25,151 bases of DNA from Clostridium sp. CAG:524 (GTDB taxonomy: Bacteria > Bacillota_I > Bacilli_A > RF39 > UBA660): positions 1 through 25,151 of the forward strand of contig FR880110.1 of assembly GCA_000434555.1 (NCBI GenBank). Direction: 5' to 3'. The notes below the pieces were generated by a model. That model was not told the origin of the DNA, did not search any database, and saw only the letters and a program-made list of their open reading frames with translations. A program made the translations under genes and the position numbers. The first letter of the stretch is position 1; each line of letters starts with the position of its first letter. Below are positions 1-7,845 of this stretch, piece after piece.

Positions 1-756
1 GATTCATGGAAAACAATAATTAAAGCTGTTAGAAATAATAATATAAGCAAATATAGTGTAGGAGATACAAAAGAAATTGATATGGGTACTTATGGAACAC
101 ATACGCTTCGTGTAGCAAATACATCAACTCCAAGTGAATGTTCAAGGGCAGGTTTTTCACAAACTGCTTGTGGATTTGTACTTGAATTTGCAGATATAAT
201 AACAACACATAAAATGAATGATACAGATACAAATGTGGGAGGATGGCCATCAACAAGTATGAGAACATTTGTAAATAATGACATATATAATGCAATACCA
301 AGTGAACTTAGAAATGCAATAATAGATACAACAGTAGTATCAGGACATGGAAGTACAAGCGGAGAAACAAACTTCACATCAACAGATAAATTATATTTGT
401 TAAGTACTGCAGAAGTATGGGCAGATGCAGTATCAAGTTCTAATGGTATAAATGGAATAGATGAAAAATTTTCAATTTTACCGTTGGCTGTACCAGAAGT
501 AGATACTTGTGGAGTTGAATGCGATAATGCAAGAAAAGTAACAAGACAATTAGATTATTATAAAAATTTAGGTACAACTCCAACTAATTATAGTGGAGCA
601 ATAAAGAAAAATGGAACTAGTGCTGCTTATTGGTGGCTTCGCGCGGCTAAGTCCACTATTACTTCCAGTTTCTACCGTGTGAGTAGCAGTGGTCACTACA
701 GTCAAAATGTTGCTGATACTACGAACGGAGTTTCTACAGCATTCCGAATCGGCTAA
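1..756 (+). CDS. C-terminal part of a surface protein with a DUF6273-like domain (5' end outside window)
   Basis: The frame is open from base 1 to the TAA at 754-756, so the start lies upstream and the apparent Met at 82 is internal. The 251 visible residues align along their whole length with the C-terminal ~225 residues of the BspA-like protein at 8638-11271. Shared features are an opening DSW motif, YGTHTLR, SEC-x9-C (probable disulfide), CGFVLEFADII, FVNNDIYNA, SGHG, DKLYLL, YYWWLR-type and the ending AFRIG. This matches what I know of DUF6273-type domains at the C-termini of secreted Firmicutes proteins. The upstream part may be another repeat protein, but it cannot be seen. The last ~125 bases use codons rare elsewhere here (CGC, GCG, TCC, CGT, TAC, ATC), a sharp shift inside one gene. 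Substrate or binding partner is unknown. Confidence 0.85.
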   Translation, partial: DSWKTIIKAVRNNNISKYSVGDTKEIDMGTYGTHTLRVANTSTPSECSRAGFSQTACGFVLEFADIITTHKMNDTDTNVGGWPSTSMRTFVNNDIYNAIPSELRNAIIDTTVVSGHGSTSGETNFTSTDKLYLLSTAEVWADAVSSSNGINGIDEKFSILPLAVPEVDTCGVECDNARKVTRQLDYYKNLGTTPTNYSGAIKKNGTSAAYWWLRAAKSTITSSFYRVSSSGHYSQNVADTTNGVSTAFRIG

Positions 757-766
757 CTTAACAATC

Positions 767-801
767 AGTGGAATAACCAAACAATATTCCACTTTTCTTT
801 T
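767..801 (+). terminator. Rho-independent terminator after the DUF6273 gene
   Basis: A 9-bp perfect stem, AGTGGAATA (767-775) with TATTCCACT (785-793), has a 9-nt loop and is followed by TTTCTTTT. It begins 11 nt after the stop codon. Confidence 0.8.
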
Positions 802-849
802 ATCTAAACATTAATTCATATAAACTTACTAGGAATTTTATATTTTTTC

Positions 850-879
850 TTTACAACTTTATATAAATAGTTATATACT
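850..879 (+). promoter_or_regulatory. Probable sigma-A promoter of the sufC operon
   Basis: TTTACA (850-855), an 18-bp spacer and TATACT (874-879) predict transcription from about 886. That start lies just past the upstream in-frame ATG at 884, which supports the ATG at 917 as the real sufC start. Confidence 0.55.
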
Positions 880-916
880 AATTATGATAATTTTTATAGT
901 TATTGAAAGGAGTATT

Positions 917-1627
917 ATGATAGAATTAATTGATATTTATTTTGAAAGAGATAATAAAATAATATTAAATAATATAAATTTAAAACTTGAAAAGAATAAG
1001 TTTTATTCATTGACTGGGCCTAATGGTAGTGGAAAGAGTACACTTGCTAAAGTAATAATGGGACTTACTATTCCTGATAAAGGAAAAATACTATTCAATG
1101 GAGAAGACATCACTAACAAAAGTATTGATGAAAGAGCTAAACTAGGAATAGGCTTTGCATTTCAAACACCAGTATGTTTTAAAGGAATAACTGTTTATGA
1201 TTTATTAAGTGTTGCTTCTAATAAAAGTCTTACTAAAAAAGAAGCATGTGATATATTGAGTAAAGTAGGACTATGTGCTTTAGAATATATTGATAGAGAA
1301 GTTAATAAATCACTTTCAGGTGGAGAACTTAAGAGAATAGAAATAGCAAGTGTTATCGCAAGAGATCCTAAATTTGCTATATTTGATGAACCTGAAGCTG
1401 GAATAGATTTATGGAGTTTCAATAGTCTAAATAAAGTATTTAAGAATATTCAAGAAAATAATGATGCGACTACTTTAGTAATATCACATCAAGAAAAAAT
1501 ACTTGATATTGCTGATGAAATAATACTTATGGAAAATGGAACTATTAAGAAAGTTGGTTCTAAAGAAGAAGTTATATCTAACATAAATAGTAAACCATGT
1601 TGTAAAGTAGGTGAGATGAATGAATAA
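917..1627 (+). CDS. sufC: SufC-type ABC ATPase for Fe-S cluster assembly
   Basis: 236 aa, close to the usual ~250 aa for SufC. The cytosolic ATPase drives a SufB/D-type scaffold that builds Fe-S clusters. Walker A GPNGSGKST is at residues 34-42, the Q-loop Gln near 83, the signature LSGGE at 133-137, Walker B with FDEPEAGID around 156-164 (catalytic E158) and the H-switch His191. DEPEAGIDLW is a SufC-like variant, not the transporter-type DEPTGALD. The start chosen is the ATG at 917, which has AAAGGAG at 905-911; the upstream ATG at 884 has no ribosome site. It overlaps the next gene by 8 bp, implying translational coupling. No cysteine desulfurase (SufS) or SufU/SufE lies next to it, unlike standard Firmicutes suf operons. 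Confidence 0.9.
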   Translation: MIELIDIYFERDNKIILNNINLKLEKNKFYSLTGPNGSGKSTLAKVIMGLTIPDKGKILFNGEDITNKSIDERAKLGIGFAFQTPVCFKGITVYDLLSVASNKSLTKKEACDILSKVGLCALEYIDREVNKSLSGGELKRIEIASVIARDPKFAIFDEPEAGIDLWSFNSLNKVFKNIQENNDATTLVISHQEKILDIADEIILMENGTIKKVGSKEEVISNINSKPCCKVGEMNE

Positions 1628-2537
1628 GACTGAACTTGAATTATTAAGCACTATTGGTGCTGGTGATTACTTGAATGCTACTGCATACAACATAAGAAAA
1701 GATGGAAAAGGTATTGAAAGAAAAATAAATGAATATGTAAACATAGAAAGTAAAGAAGAAGGAAAAGGTATCAATATATATGTAAAAGAAAATACACCAT
1801 TTGCGATAGTTGATATTCCTGTTCTTATAACTGAAAGTGGTCTTACTGACGTAGTTTATAATGATTTCTTTATTGGCAAGAATGCTAATGTAACAATAGT
1901 CGCAGGTTGTGGCATAAATAATCCACATCACAAAGACTCAAGACATGATGGTATTCATAGATTCTTTATTGAAGATAATGCTAGTGTTAAATATATTGAA
2001 AAACATTATGGAGAAGGAGAAGGTAGTGGTAAAAGAATACTTAATCCAACTACTGAAGTAACATTACATGATAATGCATTTATGACTATGGAAACTAGTC
2101 AAATAAAAGGAGTAGATGATACTAATAGAGTAACAAAAGCAACATTAAGTACTGGTTCTACTTTAATAATAAATGAAAAAATATTTACATCAAATAATCA
2201 AAAAGCAACTACATCATTTGATATAGAATTTAATGGGGATAATTCTAGTTCTCATGTAACATCAAGAAGTGTTGCTGAAATGGATTCATATCAAGAATTT
2301 AAATCTAATATGACAGGTAATAGTTTATGTTATGGTCATGTAGAATGTGATGCGATTATTAAAGATAATGGTAAAGTTAAATCAATACCACAAATATATG
2401 CTAAAAATGTAGATGCTAGTCTTGTACATGAAGCAACAATAGGTAAAATTGCTGGTGAACAATTTATTAAGTTAATGTCACTAGGACTTTCAGCAAGTGA
2501 AGCAGAACAAGCAATAATAAATGGATTCTTAAAATAG
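1620..2537 (+). CDS. SufB/SufD-family Fe-S scaffold protein (short form)
   Basis: 305 aa, shorter than SufB (~465) or SufD (~420). It looks like little more than the beta-helix core and C-terminal region. C-terminal motifs typical of the family are clear: GHVECDAII (C243, at the place of the key SufB cysteine), SLVHEATIG (H270-E271), then a helical end with SLGLSASEAEQAIINGF. C97 in VAGCGINNPHH is a further candidate ligand. It begins inside sufC (ATG at 1620) and is followed by a terminator, so this is a two-gene unit. With one scaffold gene only, the scaffold is probably a homodimer working with two SufC subunits, as proposed for the minimal SMS-type (SmsCB) machinery. Whether it is orthologous to SmsB or a shrunken SufB cannot be settled by eye. 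Confidence 0.85.
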   Translation: MNKTELELLSTIGAGDYLNATAYNIRKDGKGIERKINEYVNIESKEEGKGINIYVKENTPFAIVDIPVLITESGLTDVVYNDFFIGKNANVTIVAGCGINNPHHKDSRHDGIHRFFIEDNASVKYIEKHYGEGEGSGKRILNPTTEVTLHDNAFMTMETSQIKGVDDTNRVTKATLSTGSTLIINEKIFTSNNQKATTSFDIEFNGDNSSSHVTSRSVAEMDSYQEFKSNMTGNSLCYGHVECDAIIKDNGKVKSIPQIYAKNVDASLVHEATIGKIAGEQFIKLMSLGLSASEAEQAIINGFLK

Positions 2538-2568
2538 GTCTAACGAACGTTAGGCTTTTTGTTTTTTT
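2538..2568 (+). terminator. Rho-independent terminator of the suf pair
   Basis: GTCTAAC (2538-2544) pairs with GTTAGGC (2549-2555), including one G-U pair, around the loop GAAC. TTTTTGTTTTTTT follows. Confidence 0.85.
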
Positions 2569-2583
2569 AAAATAATTCATCAA

Positions 2584-2618
2584 ATGTCACTTACATGTCA
2601 CTTTACATCTTGTATACT
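2584..2618 (+). promoter_or_regulatory. Promoter with tandem direct repeats upstream of the ABC transporter
   Basis: ATGTCACTTAC (2584-2594) is repeated directly as ATGTCACTTTAC (2595-2606), an 11-bp spacing. The repeats cover the -35 region of a good -10 box, TATACT (2613-2618). Adjacent direct repeats about one helical turn apart are the usual binding layout of OmpR/PhoB-type regulators, and such a regulator is encoded at 5957-6598. Control by it is inferred. Confidence 0.5.
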
Positions 2619-2649
2619 TATGTTGTAAATTAAGAAAGGGAAAGAAAAT

Positions 2650-3321
2650 ATGGAAATATTAAAAGTAGAAAATTTAACAAAAGTATATGGTAAAGATAAT
2701 AATAAAGTAGTTGCTTTAGATAATGTATCATTTACAGTAGAAAAAGGTGAATTTATCGCAATAGTAGGTGCTTCTGGTAGTGGTAAAAGTACATTATTAC
2801 ACCTTATTGGTGGAGTAGATACGCCTACAAGTGGAAAAGTATTTATAGATGGACAAGACATATATAAATTAAATAGTGATAAACTTGCTATATTCAGAAG
2901 AAGAGAAGTAGGACTAATATATCAATTTTATAACTTAATACCAATTTTAACAGTAGAAGAAAATATAACACTTCCACTAGAACTTGATAATAGAAAAGTT
3001 GATAAATTTGAACTAAACGAAATAATTAAACTATTAGGACTAGAAAGAAGACGTAATCATTTACCTAATGAATTATCAGGTGGACAACAACAAAGAACAT
3101 CAATAGGTAGAGCAATAATAACAAAACCAGCAATAATACTTGCTGATGAGCCAACTGGTAACCTTGATTCTAAAGCCAGTGAAGAAGTAGTAACATTACT
3201 ACAAAAAATGAATAAAGATTATAAACAAACAATAATAATGATTACACATAACCTAGAAATTGCATCATATGCTGATAGAATTATTACTATAGAAGATGGA
3301 AAAATAGTTAAGGAGAAATAA
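2650..3321 (+). CDS. ABC transporter ATP-binding protein (MacB/LolD/BceA-type)
   Basis: 223 aa, standard for this class. It powers the FtsX-type permease encoded 2 bp downstream. Walker A GASGSGKST is at 40-48, the Q-loop YQFYNLIP with Q92, the signature LSGGQQQR at 142-149, Walker B ILADEPTGNLDS with D166-E167, and the H-switch H200. The Q-loop YQFYNLIP and LSGGQQQR are typical of the MacB/LolD/BceA group, which works by mechanical transmission and not by classical transport through a channel. An A/G-rich ribosome site, AAAGGGA, precedes the ATG. In related modules next to a two-component system the usual role is antimicrobial-peptide resistance or envelope-stress relief; the substrate cannot be read here. 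Confidence 0.93.
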   Translation: MEILKVENLTKVYGKDNNKVVALDNVSFTVEKGEFIAIVGASGSGKSTLLHLIGGVDTPTSGKVFIDGQDIYKLNSDKLAIFRRREVGLIYQFYNLIPILTVEENITLPLELDNRKVDKFELNEIIKLLGLERRRNHLPNELSGGQQQRTSIGRAIITKPAIILADEPTGNLDSKASEEVVTLLQKMNKDYKQTIIMITHNLEIASYADRIITIEDGKIVKEK

Positions 3322-3323
3322 TC

Positions 3324-5912
3324 ATGAATATCCTTAATAAATTAACAATAAAAAACTTAAAACTAAATAAAAAAAGAACAATAGTAACAATAATAGGAAT
3401 AATTCTTTCAGTAGCACTTATATGTGCAGTGGCAAGTATGGTATCTAGTTTTAGAGAAAGTTTAATTAGATTTGAAATTAATAGAGATGGAAACTTTCAT
3501 TATGAATTTAGTAATGTAGATAGTAAAACATTAAAAGAAATTAAAAATAATAGAAACTTTGAAAAAATATATATAAGTAAAAACGTTGGCTATTTAAAAC
3601 TTGATAATAGTAAGAATGAAGATAAACCTTATGCATATTTAATAGCTATGAATAAAATAACTATGTCTAATGTGTCACTTAACTTAATTGAAGGAAGATT
3701 TCCATCTAATGATAAAGAAATAGTTATACCAAGACATTTAAAAACAAATGGTAGAGTTGATTATAAAGTTGGAGATACTATAACACTATATTTAGGTGAT
3801 AGAGTTAGTGATGGATATACTCTTAATCAAAATAATCTATATCATAAAGATGAAGAAACATTTGATATAAAAGATACCAAGACATTTAAAATAGTTGGTA
3901 TTATAGAAAGACCAAGTACAATAATAGAAAATTATTCAGCACCAGGATATACATTCATAACATATTTAAATGATAATAATTATAGTGGTGAATACAATGT
4001 ATACTTAAGATATACTAAAGAAGCATTAAAAAATAGATATGAAATAACAGCTAGATTATTAAATGTAGATCCTATAAAATATAAAAAATATATGACTGAT
4101 TTAGATTCCCTTAAAAAAAGTGAAATAGATGAAGTTGAAAAGAAAATAATAACAACACCACATATCATGAATGGATATTTAATTTCACTTGAAACAATGA
4201 GTCTTAAAGATAGTACTATGAAAGTACTTTATATTTTATCAACTATTGTAATTATAATAATAATTGTTTCATCTGTATTTTGTATTAAAAATAGTTTTGA
4301 TATATCTATAACAGAAAAGACTAAACAATATGGTATGTTTAGAAGTATAGGAGCAACATCAAAACAAATAAAGAAGAATGTTTTATATGAAGCATTTATA
4401 CTTGGAATAATTGGTATACCTCTTGGTATATTATGTGGATTACTTGCTTCATGGATACTTATTAAAGTATGTAATTATTATTTATATGGTGCTTTAAATG
4501 GAATAACATTAGTATTTAATACAAGTCTTATATCAATATTAATATCAATATTACTTGGAAGTATAACAATATATTTTTCAGCATTAAAGAGTGCTAGAAG
4601 AGCATCTAAATTATCTCCAATGGTAGCTATAAGAAATAGTGAAGATATTAAAATAAAATCTAAAAAGTTAAGAACTCCTAAGTATATAAAATCATTATTT
4701 GGAGTAGGTGGAGTTATATCATATAAGAATTTAAAAAGAAATAAAAAGAAATATAGAACAACAGTTATATCAATAGTAATATCAGTTTCAGTATTTATTG
4801 GACTTTATTATTTCATGAATATGGCATTTAGTATACTAGATTTAGAAGTGGGTTCGTCTGATGCTAATATACAACTTATAATAGGTGATAATAGTAAAGA
4901 TAAAGAAAACAACTTAAATAAAATAGAACAAATATTTAATCTTGATAATATAGAAAGAATAAGTTTTCAAAAAAGACTATTAGGTGAAATTATAGATAAA
5001 ACACTTTACACAAAAGAATTTAATAAGCTTATTGGTACTAATGGTACAATGATATTAATATATGCAATAGGAGATTCAGAATATAGAACTTATGTTAAAT
5101 CACTAGGATTAAATTATAGTGATGTTAAAAATACAGGTATTCTTATCAATAATTCATTTGCTTATGATGAAGATAGTAAAAAGGATGTAGAAATATCGGT
5201 GCTAAATATTAAAAAGAATGACAAAGTTGATATAAAAATAAATAACATAACTCATCAAATAAAAATATCTGAAATTACTAAAGAAAGACCATTTGGATTT
5301 AGTAATACTTATAGTTCAGGATTTATAATAGTAAGTGATGAATATTTAAAAGAACTTGATAGTAATTTTAATTATGGTTGGATATTGATAAGAAGTAATA
5401 ATGCTGATTTGTTACAAAGCAATATTGAAAAGATATTAGGAGATATAGATTATAATTTAAATAATACTGATAAAAATTATAGAATTGTTAAAGGAGTTTA
5501 TACTTTAATGGCGATATTCTTATATGGATTTATTACTGTAATTACTTTAATTGGTATTACAAATATATTTAATACAATAACAACTAATATTAATTTAAGA
5601 CGTGGAGAATTTGCTATATTAAAAAGTGTGGGAATGACATCACATGAATTTAATAGACTTATTAATTTAGAAACAATATTCTATTCATTAAAATCATTAT
5701 TAATAGGTATACCTTTAGGAGTAGGAATATCATATTTAATATATATAGCGTTTTCAGAGGGAAGTAGAGAATTTCAATATGAATTTCCATTTGGAGGAGT
5801 ATTTATAAGTATACTTGCAGTATTTATATTAGTTTTTATAATAATGAATTACTCTATAAAGAAAGTTAATAAACAAAATATAATAGAAGATATTCGTAAT
5901 GAAAACATTTAA
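3324..5912 (+). CDS. FtsX-like ABC transporter permease, 862 aa, duplicated 4-TM architecture
   Basis: Membrane partner of the preceding ATPase. Two similar halves are visible. Each has an N-terminal TM (about 18-43 and 478-502), a large hydrophilic extracytoplasmic domain (about 45-295 and 505-725) and three clustered TMs (about 298-420 and 728-848). After the first TM of each cluster come cytoplasmic segments of the FtsX type, such as RSIGATSKQIKKNVLYEA and LKSVGMTSHEFNRLI. Eight TMs with two large ectodomains differs from the 10-TM BceB type with a single large loop, so a bacitracin-type label would be too specific. The gene is flanked by the ATPase (2-bp gap) and a terminator overlapping its 3' end, after which the regulator pair begins. 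Confidence 0.9.
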   Translation: MNILNKLTIKNLKLNKKRTIVTIIGIILSVALICAVASMVSSFRESLIRFEINRDGNFHYEFSNVDSKTLKEIKNNRNFEKIYISKNVGYLKLDNSKNEDKPYAYLIAMNKITMSNVSLNLIEGRFPSNDKEIVIPRHLKTNGRVDYKVGDTITLYLGDRVSDGYTLNQNNLYHKDEETFDIKDTKTFKIVGIIERPSTIIENYSAPGYTFITYLNDNNYSGEYNVYLRYTKEALKNRYEITARLLNVDPIKYKKYMTDLDSLKKSEIDEVEKKIITTPHIMNGYLISLETMSLKDSTMKVLYILSTIVIIIIIVSSVFCIKNSFDISITEKTKQYGMFRSIGATSKQIKKNVLYEAFILGIIGIPLGILCGLLASWILIKVCNYYLYGALNGITLVFNTSLISILISILLGSITIYFSALKSARRASKLSPMVAIRNSEDIKIKSKKLRTPKYIKSLFGVGGVISYKNLKRNKKKYRTTVISIVISVSVFIGLYYFMNMAFSILDLEVGSSDANIQLIIGDNSKDKENNLNKIEQIFNLDNIERISFQKRLLGEIIDKTLYTKEFNKLIGTNGTMILIYAIGDSEYRTYVKSLGLNYSDVKNTGILINNSFAYDEDSKKDVEISVLNIKKNDKVDIKINNITHQIKISEITKERPFGFSNTYSSGFIIVSDEYLKELDSNFNYGWILIRSNNADLLQSNIEKILGDIDYNLNNTDKNYRIVKGVYTLMAIFLYGFITVITLIGITNIFNTITTNINLRRGEFAILKSVGMTSHEFNRLINLETIFYSLKSLLIGIPLGVGISYLIYIAFSEGSREFQYEFPFGGVFISILAVFILVFIIMNYSIKKVNKQNIIEDIRNENI

Positions 5913-5932
5913 GGACTTTAGTGTCCTTTTTT
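5911..5932 (+). terminator. Terminator between the permease and the response regulator
   Basis: AAGGAC (5911-5916) pairs with GTCCTT (5923-5928) around TTTAGT, followed by T4. The stem includes the permease stop codon. With only six base pairs it may be leaky and allow read-through into the regulator genes. Confidence 0.6.
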
Positions 5933-5956
5933 GATATAATTGTTTTAGGAGAGATT

Positions 5957-6598
5957 ATGAAAATATTATTAGTAGAAGACAATAAAAGTATAAGTGATAA
6001 TTTAAAATATACATTTAATATAAATAATATAGATCTTGATGTAACAAATAATATTAAAAGTACAAAAGATTATTTAGAATATAATAAACCTAGTTTAATA
6101 ATATTAGATGTTACTTTACCTGATGGTAATGGATTTGATTTATATAAAAGTGAATTATCTAAAATGAATATACCAGTTATATTTTTAACTGCATGTGATA
6201 CTGAAGAAAATATAGTTGAAGTACTTAATATGGGTGCAAGTGATTATATTACTAAACCATTTAGACCATTAGAACTAATAGCCAGAATAAATAAAATATT
6301 ACATAAAAAGACTATTAAAATAAAAGATATAACAATAGACATGAATAAAATGATAGTTACTAAAAATAATGAAATAATAAATCTTACTACTCTTGAATAT
6401 AAAATACTAAATCTATTAATTGAAAATATAAATAAAGTAGTAACAAGAGATAGAATAATTGATAGTATATGGGAATGGACTGGTAATGATGTTAATGATA
6501 ATACAATAACAGTTTATATGAAAAGAATACGTGAAAAGTTAAATAGTGATATAATAGTTACTATAAAAGGAATAGGTTATAGAATAGATGAAGAATAA
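5957..6598 (+). CDS. OmpR/PhoB-family response regulator
   Basis: 213 aa from the ATG at 5957, preceded by AGGAGAG. A longer reading from GTG at 5921 would start inside the terminator and adds no domain sequence. The receiver domain shows the acidic pocket E7-D8, phospho-acceptor D51 (LIILDVTLPDGNGF), T78 (FLTAC) and K100 (YITKPF). The C-terminal half is a winged helix, with LTTLEYKILNLL, VVTRDRIIDSIW, VYMKRIREKL and the end motif IKGIGYRI. It overlaps the kinase gene by 11 bp. The likely target is the direct-repeat promoter of the adjacent ABC transporter (2584-2618). A TATAAT at 5935-5940 could serve as a -10 but would start transcription within the ribosome site. Confidence 0.92.
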   Translation: MKILLVEDNKSISDNLKYTFNINNIDLDVTNNIKSTKDYLEYNKPSLIILDVTLPDGNGFDLYKSELSKMNIPVIFLTACDTEENIVEVLNMGASDYITKPFRPLELIARINKILHKKTIKIKDITIDMNKMIVTKNNEIINLTTLEYKILNLLIENINKVVTRDRIIDSIWEWTGNDVNDNTITVYMKRIREKLNSDIIVTIKGIGYRIDEE

Positions 6599-7781
6599 AA
6601 CAATAAAAAAATATATATTATCACTTATAATATTATTAATATTTAATGTATCACTAATATTTATATTAAATAGATATGAATATAAAATGTATACTAAGAA
6701 TTATAATGATAAAATAAATTCAATAATAAGCAATATCAAAAATAGATATCCAAATATAGAAGAAAGTGATATTATTGAAATAATAAATAATGAAGAAGAT
6801 AGTGAAGATATATTAAGTAAATATGGTATAGATAGTATAACTAAAAATGATAAAGTTAATAATAAGATAAGAATTATATCATTAATAATAATTATTACTT
6901 TTGATTCATTAATTATATTGATATTTTATTTATATGATAAAAATAAATCTAAAAAGATAAAAGAGATTACTAAGATGATATCAAAAATCAATAATAGACA
7001 GTTTGATATAGATATAAATGACTTTAATGAAGGAGAACTTTCTATACTTAAAAATGAAATATCTAAAACAACTATTATGTTAAGACAAGTTGCTGATAAT
7101 AGTGTTAAAGATAAATTAAATCTAAAAGATTCTCTTGGTGATATATCTCATCAATTAAAAACACCTCTTACTAGTATTACAATAATGATAGATAATATTT
7201 TAGATAATCCTGATATGAATGAAAAGACTAGAAAGAAATTTCTTATTAATATAAAACGTGAAATATTAAATATTAACTTTTTAGTAATGTCTCTTCTTAA
7301 ATTATCAAAATTTGATGCGAATGTTGTTAAATTTAATAAAGAAAGTGTATATTTAAAAGATATAATTATTGAAAGTATTAAGAATGTATCTATGATAAAA
7401 GAGTTAAAAAATATTACTATAAAAGTATCAGGAGATGATAATATTAAATTATTATGTGATTTTAAATGGCAAGTTGAAAGTATAACTAATATATTAAAAA
7501 ATTCAATTGAACACACGAGTGAATATGGCACAGTTGAAGTAAATTATAGTGAAAATAAATTATATACAAGAATACTTATTAAAGATAATGGTAAAGGTAT
7601 AAATAGTGATGATTTACCTCATATATTTGATAGATTTTATAAAGGTGAGAATGGTAGTGATGATAGTTTTGGTATAGGTCTTTCACTTTCAAAGACAATA
7701 ATTGAAAAAGAAGGTGGCAGTATCACAGTTAAAAGTACGCCTAATATTGGTACAATTTTCACAATTAAATACTTGAAATAA
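6588..7781 (+). CDS. Membrane sensor histidine kinase
   Basis: 397 aa. TM1 is at about 9-27, an extracytoplasmic sensor segment of about 65 residues follows (30-94), then TM2 at about 95-116, a linker, and the HisKA H-box DISHQLKTPLTSI with H188. The HATPase_c domain has the N-box NILKNSIEHT (N305), G1 DNGKGI (333-338), F-box FDRFYK and G2 GIGLSLSK (362-369). The sensor loop is far longer than in BceS-type intramembrane kinases, whose loop is only a few residues, so it may sense a ligand or the permease ectodomains directly. It is translationally coupled to the response regulator. No clear terminator follows, but the next gene has its own promoter. Confidence 0.92.
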   Translation: MKNKTIKKYILSLIILLIFNVSLIFILNRYEYKMYTKNYNDKINSIISNIKNRYPNIEESDIIEIINNEEDSEDILSKYGIDSITKNDKVNNKIRIISLIIIITFDSLIILIFYLYDKNKSKKIKEITKMISKINNRQFDIDINDFNEGELSILKNEISKTTIMLRQVADNSVKDKLNLKDSLGDISHQLKTPLTSITIMIDNILDNPDMNEKTRKKFLINIKREILNINFLVMSLLKLSKFDANVVKFNKESVYLKDIIIESIKNVSMIKELKNITIKVSGDDNIKLLCDFKWQVESITNILKNSIEHTSEYGTVEVNYSENKLYTRILIKDNGKGINSDDLPHIFDRFYKGENGSDDSFGIGLSLSKTIIEKEGGSITVKSTPNIGTIFTIKYLK

Positions 7782-7792
7782 ACGAAAAAATA

Positions 7793-7821
7793 TTGAAATT
7801 TAATATCAAATACTTTACAAT
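7793..7821 (+). promoter_or_regulatory. Sigma-A promoter of the thioredoxin-fold gene
   Basis: TTGAAA (7793-7798), exactly 17 bp, and TACAAT (7816-7821). A strong ribosome site AGGAAGGAG follows before the ATG at 7846. Confidence 0.7.
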
Positions 7822-7845
7822 TATATTGTAGGAAGGAGATTTATT

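Noticed and set aside
884..916. Upstream in-frame ATG as sufC start
   Set aside because: It lies at or before the predicted transcription start, has no ribosome site and adds a non-homologous hydrophobic stretch; the ATG at 917 has AAAGGAG.
2650..5912. Naming the transporter BceAB or the lipoprotein exporter LolCDE
   Set aside because: The TM layout (8 TMs, two large ectodomains) and the operon type do not match either closely enough.
5935..5940. TATAAT as a dedicated promoter for the response regulator
   Set aside because: Transcription would begin inside the ribosome site, and no -35 is present; read-through from the transporter genes is as likely.
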